This document shows positions 11,161 through 21,389 of a stretch of 64,000 bases of DNA, piece by piece (positions within the stretch are counted from its first letter, which is position 1; every line of letters begins with the position of its first letter). The notes beneath the pieces are model-generated. The model was given only the letters and a program-made list of their open reading frames with translations. It made no database searches and was not told the DNA's origin. Origin of the DNA: Takakia lepidozioides (lineage: Eukaryota; Streptophyta; Takakiopsida; Takakiales; Takakiaceae); assembly GCA_030704615.1 (NCBI GenBank), contig CM060733.1, forward strand, positions 57,226,001-57,290,000. The letters run 5' to 3'. A program made the translations under genes and the position numbers.

Positions 11161-11760
11161 TGCGGGATCGACCTTGTCATTCTGAACAATACCAAGGTGG
11201 ACTTGTATGCAAAATGTGAGTGCATCGAGCCCTGGACAAGGGCAAAGAGGTGCATGGGGATATCATCAAAGCTGAAATGGTACCAAATGTCATTCTGAAC
11301 ATTGCCCTAGCAGCTCTGGAAAAGGGGAAAGAGGTCCATGGCAACATCTTTAGAGCTGGAATTGTACCAAATGTCATTCTGAACAATACCCTGGTGGACT
11401 TGTATGCAAAATGTGGGTGCATCGAGCCTTGGACAAGGGCAAAGAGGTGCATGGGGATATCATCAAAGCTGGAATTGTACCAAATGTCATTATGAACAAT
11501 ACCCTAGTGGACTTGTATGCAAAATGTGGGTGCATCGAACCCTGGACAAGGGCAAAGAGGTGCATGGGGATATCATCAAAGCTGGAATTGTACCAAATGT
11601 CATTATGAACACTACCCTGGAAGCTCTGGAAAAGGGCAAAGAGGTCCATGGCGACATCTTCAGAGCTGGAATTGTACCAAATGTCATTCTAAACAATACC
11701 CTGGTGGACATGTATGCAAAATGTGGGTGCATCGAGGATGCAAAGGGAGTCCCCCATGGG
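11160..11760 (+). repeat. Rearranged S/L-motif tandem repeats of PPR
   Basis: The segment CTGGACAAGGGCAAAGAGG...CATTCTGAAC recurs at about 11,230, 11,430 and 11,540 (spacings near 199 and 113 bp). Each recurrence joins the start of an S motif (LYAKCGCIE) directly to an L motif (GKEVHGDI) with the P motif lost and the frame shifted. It ends in the same GTCATGACACAAGGTC sequence as the fragment at 2.36 kb. Confidence 0.75.
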
Positions 11761-11941
11761 TCATGACACAAGGTCGAGGACAATGTGGTGAGGGCACCTT
11801 CTTCTTCAACCTATTTTCGGCCTGTTTTGCCCTCTCATCGGACTCATCCCTGAATTTGCATCATGTTGAATTATGTAATTTATCTTGTTGGGTGGATCTG
11901 TATGGGATAGCTGAAGGAGCAGGGATAGAGTGTGGGTCCAG

Positions 11942-12026
11942 ATTCATTCAAGAGGGCCAGATGTCAAGCTCCAGATTACGTATGACTCCCTGTGGATCAA
12001 TAGCTACAAGAAACCTGCATGGGTAG
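11942..12026 (+). pseudogene. PDF module, copy D, truncated
   Basis: Starts after TCCAG with ATTCATTCAAGAGGGCC and contains the DSLWINSY-like coding stretch with changes. It breaks off at CCTGCATGGGTAG, where unrelated sequence begins. Confidence 0.5.
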
Positions 12027-12029
12027 GTC

Positions 12030-12560
12030 GTGTTTGTGACATCTCCCATGGATGCTGAAGACGAGTTGTGCTCAAAAACGGAGTGTGCCCTTGTACAATC
12101 GACCACCTTAGCAACCAGTCCTAACAAAGATGGTATTTATGAAGGGTTGTATGGTGAAGAGAAGCATGAATTGAAGAGAGAAGATGTTGCAGAGGAAGGC
12201 GATAATCAAGGAGGTTCTCCAAAGAATTCAATGCATTTGGCGTTCCCTGACAGCGATGAGGTTGTAATAGATGGAGTACTCAGTCAGAGCAAGGGAGTGA
12301 GGGTGTAGGGATATGTCAAGAGACCAGCGCGCATTTGGACACTAGGAGATGCAGAAGTGAGGTTGATGAGGTCAAAGAGATGGACATGAACAGGAAGGAA
12401 ACCAGGTAGAGGATGAGGTTGGGCGCTCCCTATCCTATGATACATGGGCAGCAAGTCAAAAAAATATTTACTTTGATGCAATGACAAATGAGGAGGATGA
12501 AGGGGAAGGGCAAGTTAATTCTTCAGGCGATGACAACGATGATCTGAATCCGAACTAGGG
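12030..12560 (+). other. Acidic ORF, unrecognised
   Basis: A 92-residue frame (12,030-12,308) is rich in Glu, Asp and Lys. Acidic coding-like sequence continues in other frames to about 12,557 (EDEGEGQVNSSGDDND near 12,490). It could be a frameshifted acidic low-complexity protein region. No domain is recognised. Confidence 0.25.
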
Positions 12561-12678
12561 TAAGAGTAGTCCGATTGGTATTCCAGGGGCACACTCAAGT
12601 TCAGACACCCTGTTCACAGTGGTCAAGGATGAGGGCACCCTCTGGCCTCTCTCAGAATCATTGCCAGATGTAAGGTAC

Positions 12679-12809
12679 CCATCTGCGAGTAGGCAAGTGG
12701 GGCATTGTTTGGCTTCACGGCTTATGTACTTCATATTGAGAACTTCATTTATCAACTCCTGCTCCTTCCTCCGTTGCTCATCTCCTACATGGCGCCCCTT
12801 TTGACGCCC
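12679..12809 (-). pseudogene. Orphan exon of RNF14-type RBR E3 ligase
   Basis: The minus strand encodes EQELINEVLNMKYISREAKQ then CPTC. This matches the segment entering the in-between-RING domain of RNF14-like RBR ubiquitin ligases (ELL.E...M.YI...AKQCP.C). The coding stretch is bounded by a splice acceptor (TTTGCAG, before 12,809) and a possible donor (GG/GTACC at 12,678). No other RING or IBR exons were found nearby. It is likely a captured or duplicated gene fragment. The family call rests on one short segment. Confidence 0.5.
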
Positions 12810-13129
12810 CTGCAAATCGTTTTCATCTTTAAACAAGTGGCAAGTCGCACGGCTCCTCTTCTATGTTCACTTTCCCATCCATTTTTTCTTCATAAGTTAT
12901 TGTAAGGTGTGTTATTTGGGGAAGGTACAACAGGATCAAACCGGTTTTGGCAATGCTGAGTAGCCAATAAATATTAAGAAGGTAGCAGGCTTGTAACGAG
13001 TACATCTAAAGACCACGTCGGATCCACCTAGGATGGAGCCAGGCAGGCCCTAAGGACAATGTTCAGACTAGTTTGAGTCGCTCAGTGGGTTCAGAGCCAA
13101 CTGGAAGCTGCAGCAGTAGCAGCACAATT

Positions 13130-14197
13130 GATAGAACAAGACACTGCTAATGAAGGCACCTTCTTCAACACATTTCACCCTGTTTTTCCCTCTTATCAGT
13201 AGCGGCTCTAAATTTTCATGTTGAATTCTACAAGTTAGCTGGTGGAGTAAACCTTTGTAGTTTGGAGTGACTTTGACATGATAAGTATTGCCAATGTGAC
13301 AACAGGAAAGAATCCAGAAAGAGATAACGGAGACCACAAGAAGCTGTGGAATGAATACTTTTCTGACCCTAGTCAACGGTGGGACAATCAAGGCAAAAAG
13401 GTGAATGCCTGTTGGATTACAGAGAGTAGAAGATGCAATTGAGCATAGGAACTAGTGTGATAAGTTGAGTTGCCTAGGTGTTTCCTAGAACAATTTGAGG
13501 CTTTCATTGTCAGCTGCTAGCAGCAAGACAAAGGTGAATGCATGATTTGGGCAGAGGCATGGATAGCTGAAGGAGCAGGGATAGAGTGTGGGTCCAGATT
13601 CATCGAAGAGGGCCGGACTTCAAGCTCCAGATTACCTACGATTCCCTGTGGATCAATAGCTACTAGCAACCTGCATGGGTAGATGGTCAACTGGAAGCTG
13701 CAGTAGCAGCGGCGGAATTGATAAAATCAAGCACTGCTAATGAAGTCACCTTCTTCAACACATTTCACCTTGTTTTTCCTTCTTATCATAATCGACCCTA
13801 AGTTTCCATGTTGAATTCTGCAAGTTAGCTGGTTGAGTGAACCTTTGATAGTTTGGAGTGACGTTGACATGATACTGCCAATGTGACCACAAGAAAGTAT
13901 CTAGAAACAGGTAACAGAGATGAGGAGAAGCTGTGGAATGCATACTTTTCTTACCCATTCAATGGTGGGACAATCGAGGCAAGAAGGTGAATGTCTGTTT
14001 GATTTTAGAGAGTATCAAATGCAATTGAGCATAGGAACAAGTGTGATAAGTTGAGTTGGGTGTTTCCTAGAACAAATCTAGGCTGTCATCGTCAGCTGCT
14101 AGCAGTAAGGCAAGGATGTATGCATGATTTGTGCATAGGCATGGATAGCTAAAGGAGCAGGGATAGAGTGTGGGCCCAGATTCATCCAAGAGGGCCA
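13130..14197 (+). pseudogene. WWD and PDF modules, copies E and F
   Basis: WWD boxes end at about 13,400 and 13,986 (LWNEYFSDPSQRWDNQ and a degraded LWNAYFS version). A PDF box runs from 13,598 to about 13,735, and the start of another lies at about 14,178-14,197, where it is interrupted. The two units are tandem duplicates of about 600 bp sharing the CACCTTCTTCAACACATTTCA leader and the TAGTGTGATAAG intron-like sequence. Confidence 0.55.
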
Positions 14198-14600
14198 AAA
14201 AGAGGTCCATGGTGACATCGTCAAAGCTGGAATTGTACCGGATGTCATTCTAAACACTGCCCTGGTGGACGTATGCCAAATGTGGGTGCATTAAGGATGC
14301 GAAGGGAGTTTTCAACACTATGGCTGAACGAGATGTGGTGTCATGGAACCCGATGCTTGCAGGGTATGCACAGCAGGGACGTGGTATAAAGGCTTTGGAG
14401 ACCTATGATCAAATGATGGGGGAAGGGGTGAAGCCCAACCACATCATGTTTTTGTGCATTTGCAATGCATGTGGAAGTCTGGCAGCTCTGGAAAAGGGCA
14501 CAGAAGTCCATGGCAACATTGTCAGAGCTGGAATTTTACCAAATGTCATTATGAACAATACCCTTGTAGACATGTACATGCAAAATGTGGGTGCATCCTA
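14197..14600 (+). pseudogene. PPR fragment, third copy
   Basis: Joined directly to the broken PDF module. It encodes the end of an L motif, an S motif, a full P-L unit ([29 protein letters not shown]) and the start of another S motif. It is strikingly similar to 3895-4270 of the main array, including shared rare variants, and so is probably a recent duplicate. Confidence 0.8.
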
Positions 14601-15046
14601 TCCTGCTGATTTGTTGTTGTGCTGGAACAGTAGCAAACGTAGAAAGACATATGCATTTTACATCTGTTGCTATCTTCAGTGCATATGTAGTGTCCTTTGC
14701 ACTTTGTCAGACTATTGTTTGCAGAGGAGCCAGATTTTGGGACTCCGGTGCTATATTGTAAATTTGACTGGCAACAGTTTAAGAGTCTTACATCTACTGT
14801 TGTCTTTAAGTGCCTATGTTTTGTCCTTTGCACTTGCTGACTTTGTTCTTTCATGTGATTCTTGTTGTAAATAAAGCATTCATTTGCAGAATCATTTTTT
14901 GTCTCTTTGTTCTTCCCTTTGTTCTTCTCTTTGTTTAATATTGAATAATACTAACCCTAATATCTACTAACCCTAACGAGATAAACATAGTCGTGATTCT
15001 GACTGTCCAATACATTTAAAAGTTCAAAACAACCCCTCGTATGACA
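14600..15046. other. No gene seen
   Basis: AT-rich sequence; a 14,600-14,870 frame has hydrophobic low-complexity residues only. Two CTAACCCTAA words near 14,950-14,975 resemble telomere-type repeats but are too few to call. Confidence 0.3.
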
Positions 15047-15250
15047 CCATGTGTCCACATATCAGCATGTCATAGTCAGGATCATGACTGCAAGACCTCC
15101 TCAATACATGCCACGTGTCTACATATTAAGATGTTTGTAGTCAGGACAATGACCATAAGACCTCTCATTATATGCCACGTGTCCAGATATTAGCATGGTT
15201 GTAGTTAGGATGATGACTGCAGATCCTCCTCATGGTTATGCCACATGGCA
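15047..15250. repeat. Three tandem 64-66-bp repeats
   Basis: Units start with CCAYGTGTC at 15,047, 15,111 and 15,175, and a partial fourth starts at 15,241. Each contains a CATATYAGCATG-like word, TAGTCAGGATNATGAC and AAGACCTCCTCA. They lie just past the 3' end of the Ty3 coding region and may belong to its spacer. Confidence 0.65.
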
Positions 15251-15409
15251 GTTTCGGGAGACGCCATATGGCGCACATCCACAAAACCTCCTGGACTTAT
15301 TAAAAAGACACGTGTACAGTTTGCAGCAGCACACTAAGTCATGTATGGTAGAAGTACATATGACTACCACATGACAGTGAGATGTATCACTCGGTTCATC
15401 TGACTGCAG

Positions 15410-16810
15410 TCATCCATGACCGACCATACTGTACTCATTGTATTCACTTGGTTTGCACGACTTAAAGTCATTGCAGTCATATGTACCGTTTATGACTACG
15501 AGATAGTCATATATACAATCATATATATCGCGATCTGTTGTAGTGTGCGTTCTACTTAAGGCATCGGCCACCACATTGTCCCGTCCCGGTTTGTACTGGA
15601 TATCCACGTCGAACACCGCCAAAGTGTCTTGCCACCTAAGTTATTTTGGGGACAACTTAGGCTGCATGGCAAAATACTTCACTGTGACATTATCCGTGAA
15701 CACCTTCACCGGGTTGGAACCAACATAGTGGCGCCATAGCTCAAGGCAATGCACCACCGCCTTCATTTCTTTTTCGTGCGTAGGCCATCGTCGCTCCACT
15801 TCATTCAGTTTCTTACTTTCGTAAGCCACTGGACGTCCATCCTGCATGAGCACACCCCCAATTGCGAAGTCCGACGCATCTGTATGAATCTCAAATGGAC
15901 GGTCGAACTCCGGGATTTTCAAGACTGGAGCTTCCGCCATCCGTTGCTTCAACTCGGCAAAAGCTTGGCCACAAAAGGTGTTCCATACCCATACCTTGGA
16001 CTTACACAGAAGGTCTGACAGCGGCCCCGCGATCTTGGCGAAATTTCTCACATACTTTCGGTAATAGGAGGCGAGTCCTAGGAAGGATCGCACTCCCGGG
16101 ACCGAAGTCGGAGGCTTCCAGTCCAAGATCGCCCTCATCTTCCTGTCATCCTTTTTGATCTTATCCTGTGTAATCACATGCCCTAGGAACTTCACTTTTG
16201 TGACCCCGAATTCTCACTTTAAAGCTTTGGCATACAACTTCCATTCCCCCAATTTCTGGAACACCTTTTTGAGGTGCTCCAGGTGTTCTTTGTTTGTTTT
16301 CGAGTACACCAAGATGTCGTCGATGTACACAATCACAAAGTCATCCAACCACTCCTGGAAAAGGCTGTTCATTAGTGTGCTAAAGGTCGCGGTGCGTTGG
16401 TGAGCCCAAAAGGCATCACCAAGAACTCATATGAACCATATCTTGTCCTGCACGCGGTCTTCTCCTCATCTCCTTCCACACTCGGATTTGATGGTAGCCG
16501 GAGCGCAAATCGATCCGGCTGAAATACTTCGCTCCTGCCAACCGATCGAAGAGGTCGTCGATCCTTGTCAAAGGATACCGGTTTTTTATAGTCACCTTAT
16601 TCAGAGCCCTATAATCGACACATCCGCAGCGTCCTATCCTTCTTGTCTGCGAATAGCACCGGGGCTTCGTAGGATGACTTACTCGGCCGGATGTACCCCT
16701 TTGACATTAGATCCTTGAGCTGAACCTCTTCAGCTCGACCAACTCTCTGTGGGCTCAACCGGTAGGGCGCCTTGGCAGGCGGCTCCGATCCCGGTATCAC
16801 CTCAATCTTG
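15410..16810 (-). pseudogene. Ty3 reverse transcriptase and RNase H
   Basis: RT begins near 16,800 (YRLSP ... [20 protein letters not shown]), continues through [16 protein letters not shown] and [11 protein letters not shown], and has the catalytic YIDD box at about 16,310-16,330 (IVYIDDILVYS). RNase H follows at about 15,960-15,640 (IHTDASDFAIGGVL; KEMKAVVHCLELWRHY) and ends in KPGRDNVVADALSR near 15,580. The reading frame shifts several times between 16,610 and 16,200 and again near 15,640. This polyprotein part would copy element RNA into cDNA, but it is broken here. Confidence 0.9.
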
Positions 16811-17099
16811 TGTCAACTCCTCTTCGCGTGGCAAGCCGCTTGGTAAATCCTCCGGCATCACATCCTTGTATTTCTCCAAAATCCCCTTGATCTAATCTGG
16901 GCTCGGCTCCCTATCGCCTTCTCCCTTCACTTGTCTTACGTAAAGCAAAAACTGGGGCTCGTGTGGCTCCTCCACGGCCCACTTCTTTGCTGACAGCAGG
17001 TTTATTCGCCATCCCACTGGGTTACACTTGTAAAACTTCGCCACCATTCCCACACGGTAGCGTGACTATTCTCTTGCGGCCATCTATAACCGCTCCGGA

Positions 17100-17345
17100 T
17101 TTGCTCAAAAAGTCATCCCCAAAATGAGATCCACTCCATCGATCCCGCAAATGGTGAAGTTCTCACGTCCCTCCCAACTCCCGAGCTGAAGAGGAACATC
17201 GAACGCCAACCTTGTCGCCAATTGTGGTTCCCCTTTAGCAGAAAACACCTCAATAGAGGCCCCCACATCACTTGTCGGGAGTCCCAGCTTTCGTGCCGTT
17301 GCCGGTGTCATGAAAAAGTGCGACGCTCCTGTGTCACAACGACAC
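17100..17345 (-). pseudogene. Ty3 aspartic protease
   Basis: The active-site signature DTGAS lies at about 17,320-17,334 on the minus strand, followed by a retropepsin-like fold region ending GIDGVDLILGMTF. The frame is interrupted between gag and the active site. The protease would cleave the Gag-Pol polyprotein. Confidence 0.8.
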
Positions 17346-17381
17346 GTTAGTTCTGGAAATTATCCCTCTCACGAACATTAA

Positions 17382-18602
17382 TTAACTCCCTTTACGCAGG
17401 GCGCTAGTCTCCTGATACAACTCACAAGAGTAGTTGCCTACCTTGCAAGTCTTGGCGACCACCGCTTCCACCAAGCGGCTGATGGACTCTTCGGACAGCT
17501 CCGTGGATGCTCGAGTCATGTTCAATTGTCGGGGTTTCGCGCACTTCTTGGCCATGTGTCCGGGCTCCCCGCAATTAAAGCACACTTCATCGAAGGTTGC
17601 CTTCTGTCCGCCATAAGCCACCGCACCTGGTTTTCCTTTCGGAGCACCGGGTGTCGCATTGACGTGTGAAGGCCCTCCCTTCGATTTCCACGTGCCATTG
17701 TCGCCGCATGGCTTATCCCATTTCTTTACCGGTCGGAAGGAGTCACCCTCCCGCTGGGTCTTTTTGTGGTTCAGCTCCGTACGGCCTTGTCTTTCACCCC
17801 TAGGGACATCCGAGAAACATTCAGCCCTTTCAATTGCCTCGTTCAAAGTCTTAGGTGGCTTCTCCTCCAACTTCCGCCTGGCCCATGGGGCCAGCCCCAC
17901 CACAAAATTGAAGACCATTTCTGGTTTTGCCATGTCCGCGACTTCGAGCAATAGCACATTGAAAGCCTGAACATATCCCTGAATGTCATCCGTTTGCTTC
18001 AAATTCCTCATCTTGTCCCGGACGAGCCAAGACGCGTTGAGGGGCACAAACTGTCTCTTCATAAGTTCCTTGAACCAACTCCAGCTCAAGGTTTCTGGGT
18101 TTGGACCTTGGTCGTGAAGACGTTTCTGCCACCATTGTTGAGCATAGCCCCTCAAATAGGTGGGAGCCACTTCCACGCGATCCTCGTTACCCAACTTGGC
18201 CGCCCGGAAGTACTGCTCTAGCTCCAAGAGCCAGGTGTTGAGTGCCTTCCGATTTCGGATGCCCTCGAAGGTGCCGGGTTCCTTAGGCTTCACCTTAAAC
18301 TTTGCCTTAGTGGAAGTGACATTAGCCGCCTTCAACACGTCTTTCAACGTCCCGCCAAACTGCGCCAACAACCCTTCCCAAAAGGTTGCTGGCATGGGAG
18401 GCATCTGTTGGTCTGGCGGAGCCTCCGGGAAGTCCTCGGGCTCTGACTCCCCAGATTCCTCCCGTTCTTGAGTGGTCTTGCTTTCAAAAGCATGAATCGC
18501 CTCCTCAAATTGCCGCTTCGGTGACACGTCGCCCCTATCGGGCTCACCAGGATCATCATCTTTCGGGCCGTTCCGCTTTCGCTTTGGCTTGCCCGACCCC
18601 AT
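17382..18602 (-). CDS. Ty3 Gag protein
   Basis: An open frame of 406 aa from the ATG at 18,602 (MGSGKPKRKRNG), 42 bases downstream of the primer-binding site. It has a basic-acidic N-terminus, a central retrotransposon Gag region (ALNTWLLELEQYF; LSWSWFKELMKRQF; MAKPEMVFNFVVGL) and a CCHC zinc knuckle near the C-terminus (CFNCGEPGHMAKKC). Gag packages element RNA in virus-like particles. Unlike pol, this frame is intact, so the insertion may be relatively young or gag may have decayed by chance last. Confidence 0.9.
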   Translation of the reverse strand: MGSGKPKRKRNGPKDDDPGEPDRGDVSPKRQFEEAIHAFESKTTQEREESGESEPEDFPEAPPDQQMPPMPATFWEGLLAQFGGTLKDVLKAANVTSTKAKFKVKPKEPGTFEGIRNRKALNTWLLELEQYFRAAKLGNEDRVEVAPTYLRGYAQQWWQKRLHDQGPNPETLSWSWFKELMKRQFVPLNASWLVRDKMRNLKQTDDIQGYVQAFNVLLLEVADMAKPEMVFNFVVGLAPWARRKLEEKPPKTLNEAIERAECFSDVPRGERQGRTELNHKKTQREGDSFRPVKKWDKPCGDNGTWKSKGGPSHVNATPGAPKGKPGAVAYGGQKATFDEVCFNCGEPGHMAKKCAKPRQLNMTRASTELSEESISRLVEAVVAKTCKVGNYSCELYQETSALRKGS

Positions 18603-18643
18603 GATGAGGCTAATCTCAAGGACGATCGCGTACTGAACTCTAA

Positions 18644-18655
18644 GCTCTGATACCA
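18644..18655 (-). other. tRNA-iMet primer-binding site
   Basis: The minus strand reads TGGTATCAGAGC, the complement of the plant initiator-Met tRNA 3' end and the standard primer site of many plant LTR retrotransposons. It starts two bases inside an LTR end (...GCGACA), which fixes the inner LTR border at 18,658. Confidence 0.9.
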
Positions 18656-18657
18656 AG

Positions 18658-19450
18658 TGTCGCGTACCTCTCTTCGGTAAGCTCCCCTTTAAGTCATAGT
18701 TACTCGCTTTGATGCGCGCGCCTAACTCCTAAACTGGCCGTCGGGCCAACTCGGAGCTTCGGCTGCTCACCAGGACATAATGGTCCCCCTTTACTCCTCC
18801 ACGAGACCCTCTCTCAATTTGGGCCAAGTGGAAATTCTTTTTGGTTGATGGCAGTCCAGAACAACTCCCCACACCTTGGTCGCTTTCCGGCTCGCACGCT
18901 TACTCACTAGTTTTTGGTCACCAACGGGCTTGCACCGTTCTCGGGGTTACTACTCCATATATATACTTCTGTGATTGTCTGCGGGGGTTTCACAAACAAC
19001 CCTGCCATTTTATGGCGAACCACCACGAAAATCCTCAACTCCCGGTGATGAGTCGCGGTGAGTCTTGGCCCACCTACCACGGCCCCATTGGGCCGTGATG
19101 AGTCCCAAGACTCCCCACGACTCCCACCACAAGGTTTCCGCCCCATGGTGAGTTCTACGCCACCCCCACTAAGACCCACTAAGCTATAACCACCACCCCT
19201 CGTGGAACCACCCCCACCGCAACCCGGTGTGCGGGGCTCCACTTAGTGAGCGCCTCCGCCTCCTTGAGTGCCTTGGGCACTCAAGGGTGCTTCAGCCCCC
19301 GCATCTATTGTTGCCACTGCCCCCACCACAGGGGCAGCCCCTCTTGTATCCCGACCCCCTGCCCTCAAGGCAAAAGGCCGCGATACGCACCCTCTGTGGT
19401 TGCCTCCCTTGGTCCAAAATGCCCTCAACTGTGAGATTGGGTGGCCGTTG
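18658..19450 (-). repeat. 5' LTR of the Ty3 element
   Basis: The inner border at 18,658 (TGT... on the plus strand, so ...ACA on the element strand) abuts the primer site. A TATA box, TATATATATGG in element sense, lies at about 18,956-18,966, as expected for the LTR promoter. The outer end is estimated only, since no partner LTR exists for comparison. Confidence 0.65.
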
Positions 19451-19615
19451 AATGGAATCATATGCTCTCTTGAGCAGCTCTGGTGGTGCAAGATTGGTCC
19501 ACCACAATCGAGGTCGATGCGCTCGTGATCCCACCACTGCTGCATCCAATAGCACTGCCGATCCATTCCACTGTGGGGTACGGTTGGGAATTTTCAGCGA
19601 GTAACAGGCGAGAGT

Positions 19616-20225
19616 GTGCACCAAGCATGGCAGGAGGCCTTTCCATTGATGGGTGAGGGGAGTTCAGTGACATCACCTGGACCTCCTCAGTTAGCTCTTT
19701 TGGACACACTGCCCATTACCTGGCAACCACCTGACTCAGGGATTTGTTTGCTAGACCTGTTTGGAGGCATGAGCACCGGGCTTGCAGGAGTGTTGCAAGC
19801 TAAAGTACGAAAGTACTTGTATGTGGAGAATGATGAGATAGCTCGGCGTATTTCTATGCGCCACGTTGCCTTGCTCACACACCAGTATCCTGAGTTGCTG
19901 TCTTTCTCAGCAATTCAAGGGAACCAAAAGGCCTTGCCAACAGACGTTACTTTGTTGGGGGCGGATGATTTGGGCCAGCATGGTGCAATTGACTTGGTGA
20001 TAGCTGGATGGCCTTGCCAATGACACTCTCCCGCAAGTCATGGGAATGGCTTGCATGATGCACGATCGCATTTGTTTTGGAGATGTTGAGAGTGTTGCGT
20101 GACTTGCAGACGAGGCAAGTGCAACCTCTAGCCTATATCTTGGAGAATGTTCCTCTTATGGGGGACTTTCGGGCCAGGGTTATGGCCAGTGTGCATCAGG
20201 TGCGGTCTTGCTGTTGGTCGTACCC
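19616..20225 (+). pseudogene. DNMT3-like C5 cytosine methyltransferase fragment
   Basis: Contains methyltransferase motif I (LLDLFGGMSTGLAGVL), a central YVENDEIARRIS segment, motif IV (LVIAGWPCQ) and motif VI (YILENVP). The spacing suits a DNMT3-type cytosine-5 DNA methyltransferase. The catalytic Cys of PCQ is present, but the next codon is TGA at 20,022-20,024, where Gly would be expected; the frame then continues (HSPASHGNGLHDARSHLFWE). The target-recognition half is missing: at about 20,225 the sequence changes to LINE coding sequence. Upstream it lies within 200-900 bp of the Ty3 LTR, on the opposite strand. It is a broken fragment, possibly carried by a mobile element. Confidence 0.75.
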
Positions 20226-20234
20226 GACAAAAGA

Positions 20235-21140
20235 TATGAACTCTCAACCTGATCCCACCTTACCTCTACACATCTGGCTTGCAGCAAACAACTTTATCTG
20301 GATCTTAGGAAGGCCGCTGGCAGACCTGCAATTTGACCCTAAGGAGTGGATATGGTCCTTTGGCCGATCCCGATTCCTCTTCTTCAACTACTCAGCCAAA
20401 AAAAGCCCGCAGAACACTGGCCAAACTTAACCCCCTCTACTCCAAGTGGAAATGTTAAATGGCAGGACTATGGCTTTGCCAATGAAAACTAGAAAACAAT
20501 TTGGAGCAACATCTGGAGCAAGACCAAATATGCAAAAATGTCTGCATTCCTATGACAAATTGCGAATAGAGTGCTCAAGGTGGGAGAATGGCTTCAATTC
20601 CAGGACGCTCTTTTATGCTCATGCTGCTCCATAGGAGTGCTAGAATCTTTAGAACACTGCCTCCTCTTGTGCCACGGCCCAGAATCAATCTGGAGAATCA
20701 TAAAAGATTTTTACACCATTTGGGATACCCAACCATAGACGCCACCCAGATTACTTTTAAACTATGACACCTCTTCCAAATCGAAATCCATTGATTGGCA
20801 AGTCTTTGAAAGCCTCTGGGTTTCTACACTATGGCAACTATGGAGAGTATGCTGCTCCTAGTCACTCTCTGGTGAAACTCTGTCACTATCTGCAGTATTA
20901 GCTCGCATATTCTGGGATTTGCAGATTGATGCTAGAAATGCATGGGTGAAACTATGTGCAGAAATGGACAAATACCCTCAACAAGCAGCCAACCTGCATG
21001 CAGACTTCAGATCGTCATGGGGCAGACAAGGGCACATCTGCACTACCACTTCACCAAGCGAATGCAACTGGGCTGCCAGCCCACCAGTCGCATGGAGGGG
21101 ACTCAGGACGCCCATCCACACTCTCCCCCAAATTTGACAG
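20235..21140 (+). mobile_element. LINE 3' remnant with zf-RVT domain
   Basis: The first frame has IWLAANNFIWILGRPL and DPKEWIWSFG. A shifted frame near 20,500 then gives KYAKMSAFLWQIANRVLKVG followed by CSCC and ESLEHCLLLC, the zinc-binding domain found after plant LINE reverse transcriptases. Stops and frameshifts break it. It differs from the LINE family at 24-27 kb. Confidence 0.7.
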
Positions 21141-21389
21141 AGACATTAACTAGTGCCACATCAAGTCAGCTGCGAGACTCAAGTTCCGTTGACATTCCAA
21201 GAGCAGATCGATAGCAATAGAGTAGTAGTCATCATCAAGTTCTTCGCTAGGACTCTACCTCTGCTGGCAAAACCTACACATGCTCTTAGACTGCTGCTTG
21301 CTAGAAGCTCCCTGAGTGAGCTACTCAAAAAACTACTCAGCACTACATTAGGCATAATGCCCTAATTTTTTGGAATTCTCCAATAGGAG

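Larger units (their letters stand above)
15410..19450 (-). mobile_element. Ty3-type LTR retrotransposon, 3'-truncated
   Basis: Minus-strand order is LTR (from about 19,450 down to 18,658), primer-binding site, gag, protease, reverse transcriptase and RNase H. The coding sequence ends at about 15,410 without an integrase core, and no second LTR was found. The domain order and gag-pol type place it in Ty3 (Metaviridae). Several frameshifts and stops make it inactive. The outer LTR end and target duplication could not be located. Confidence 0.88.

Noticed and set aside
14940..14980. CTAACCCTAA words as an interstitial telomere
   Set aside because: Only two imperfect, separated units; too few to distinguish from chance.
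19227..19709. Several overlapping ORFs on both strands
   Set aside because: They lie in the GC-rich LTR and the flank of the methyltransferase fragment, overlap each other in conflicting frames, and show no domains.
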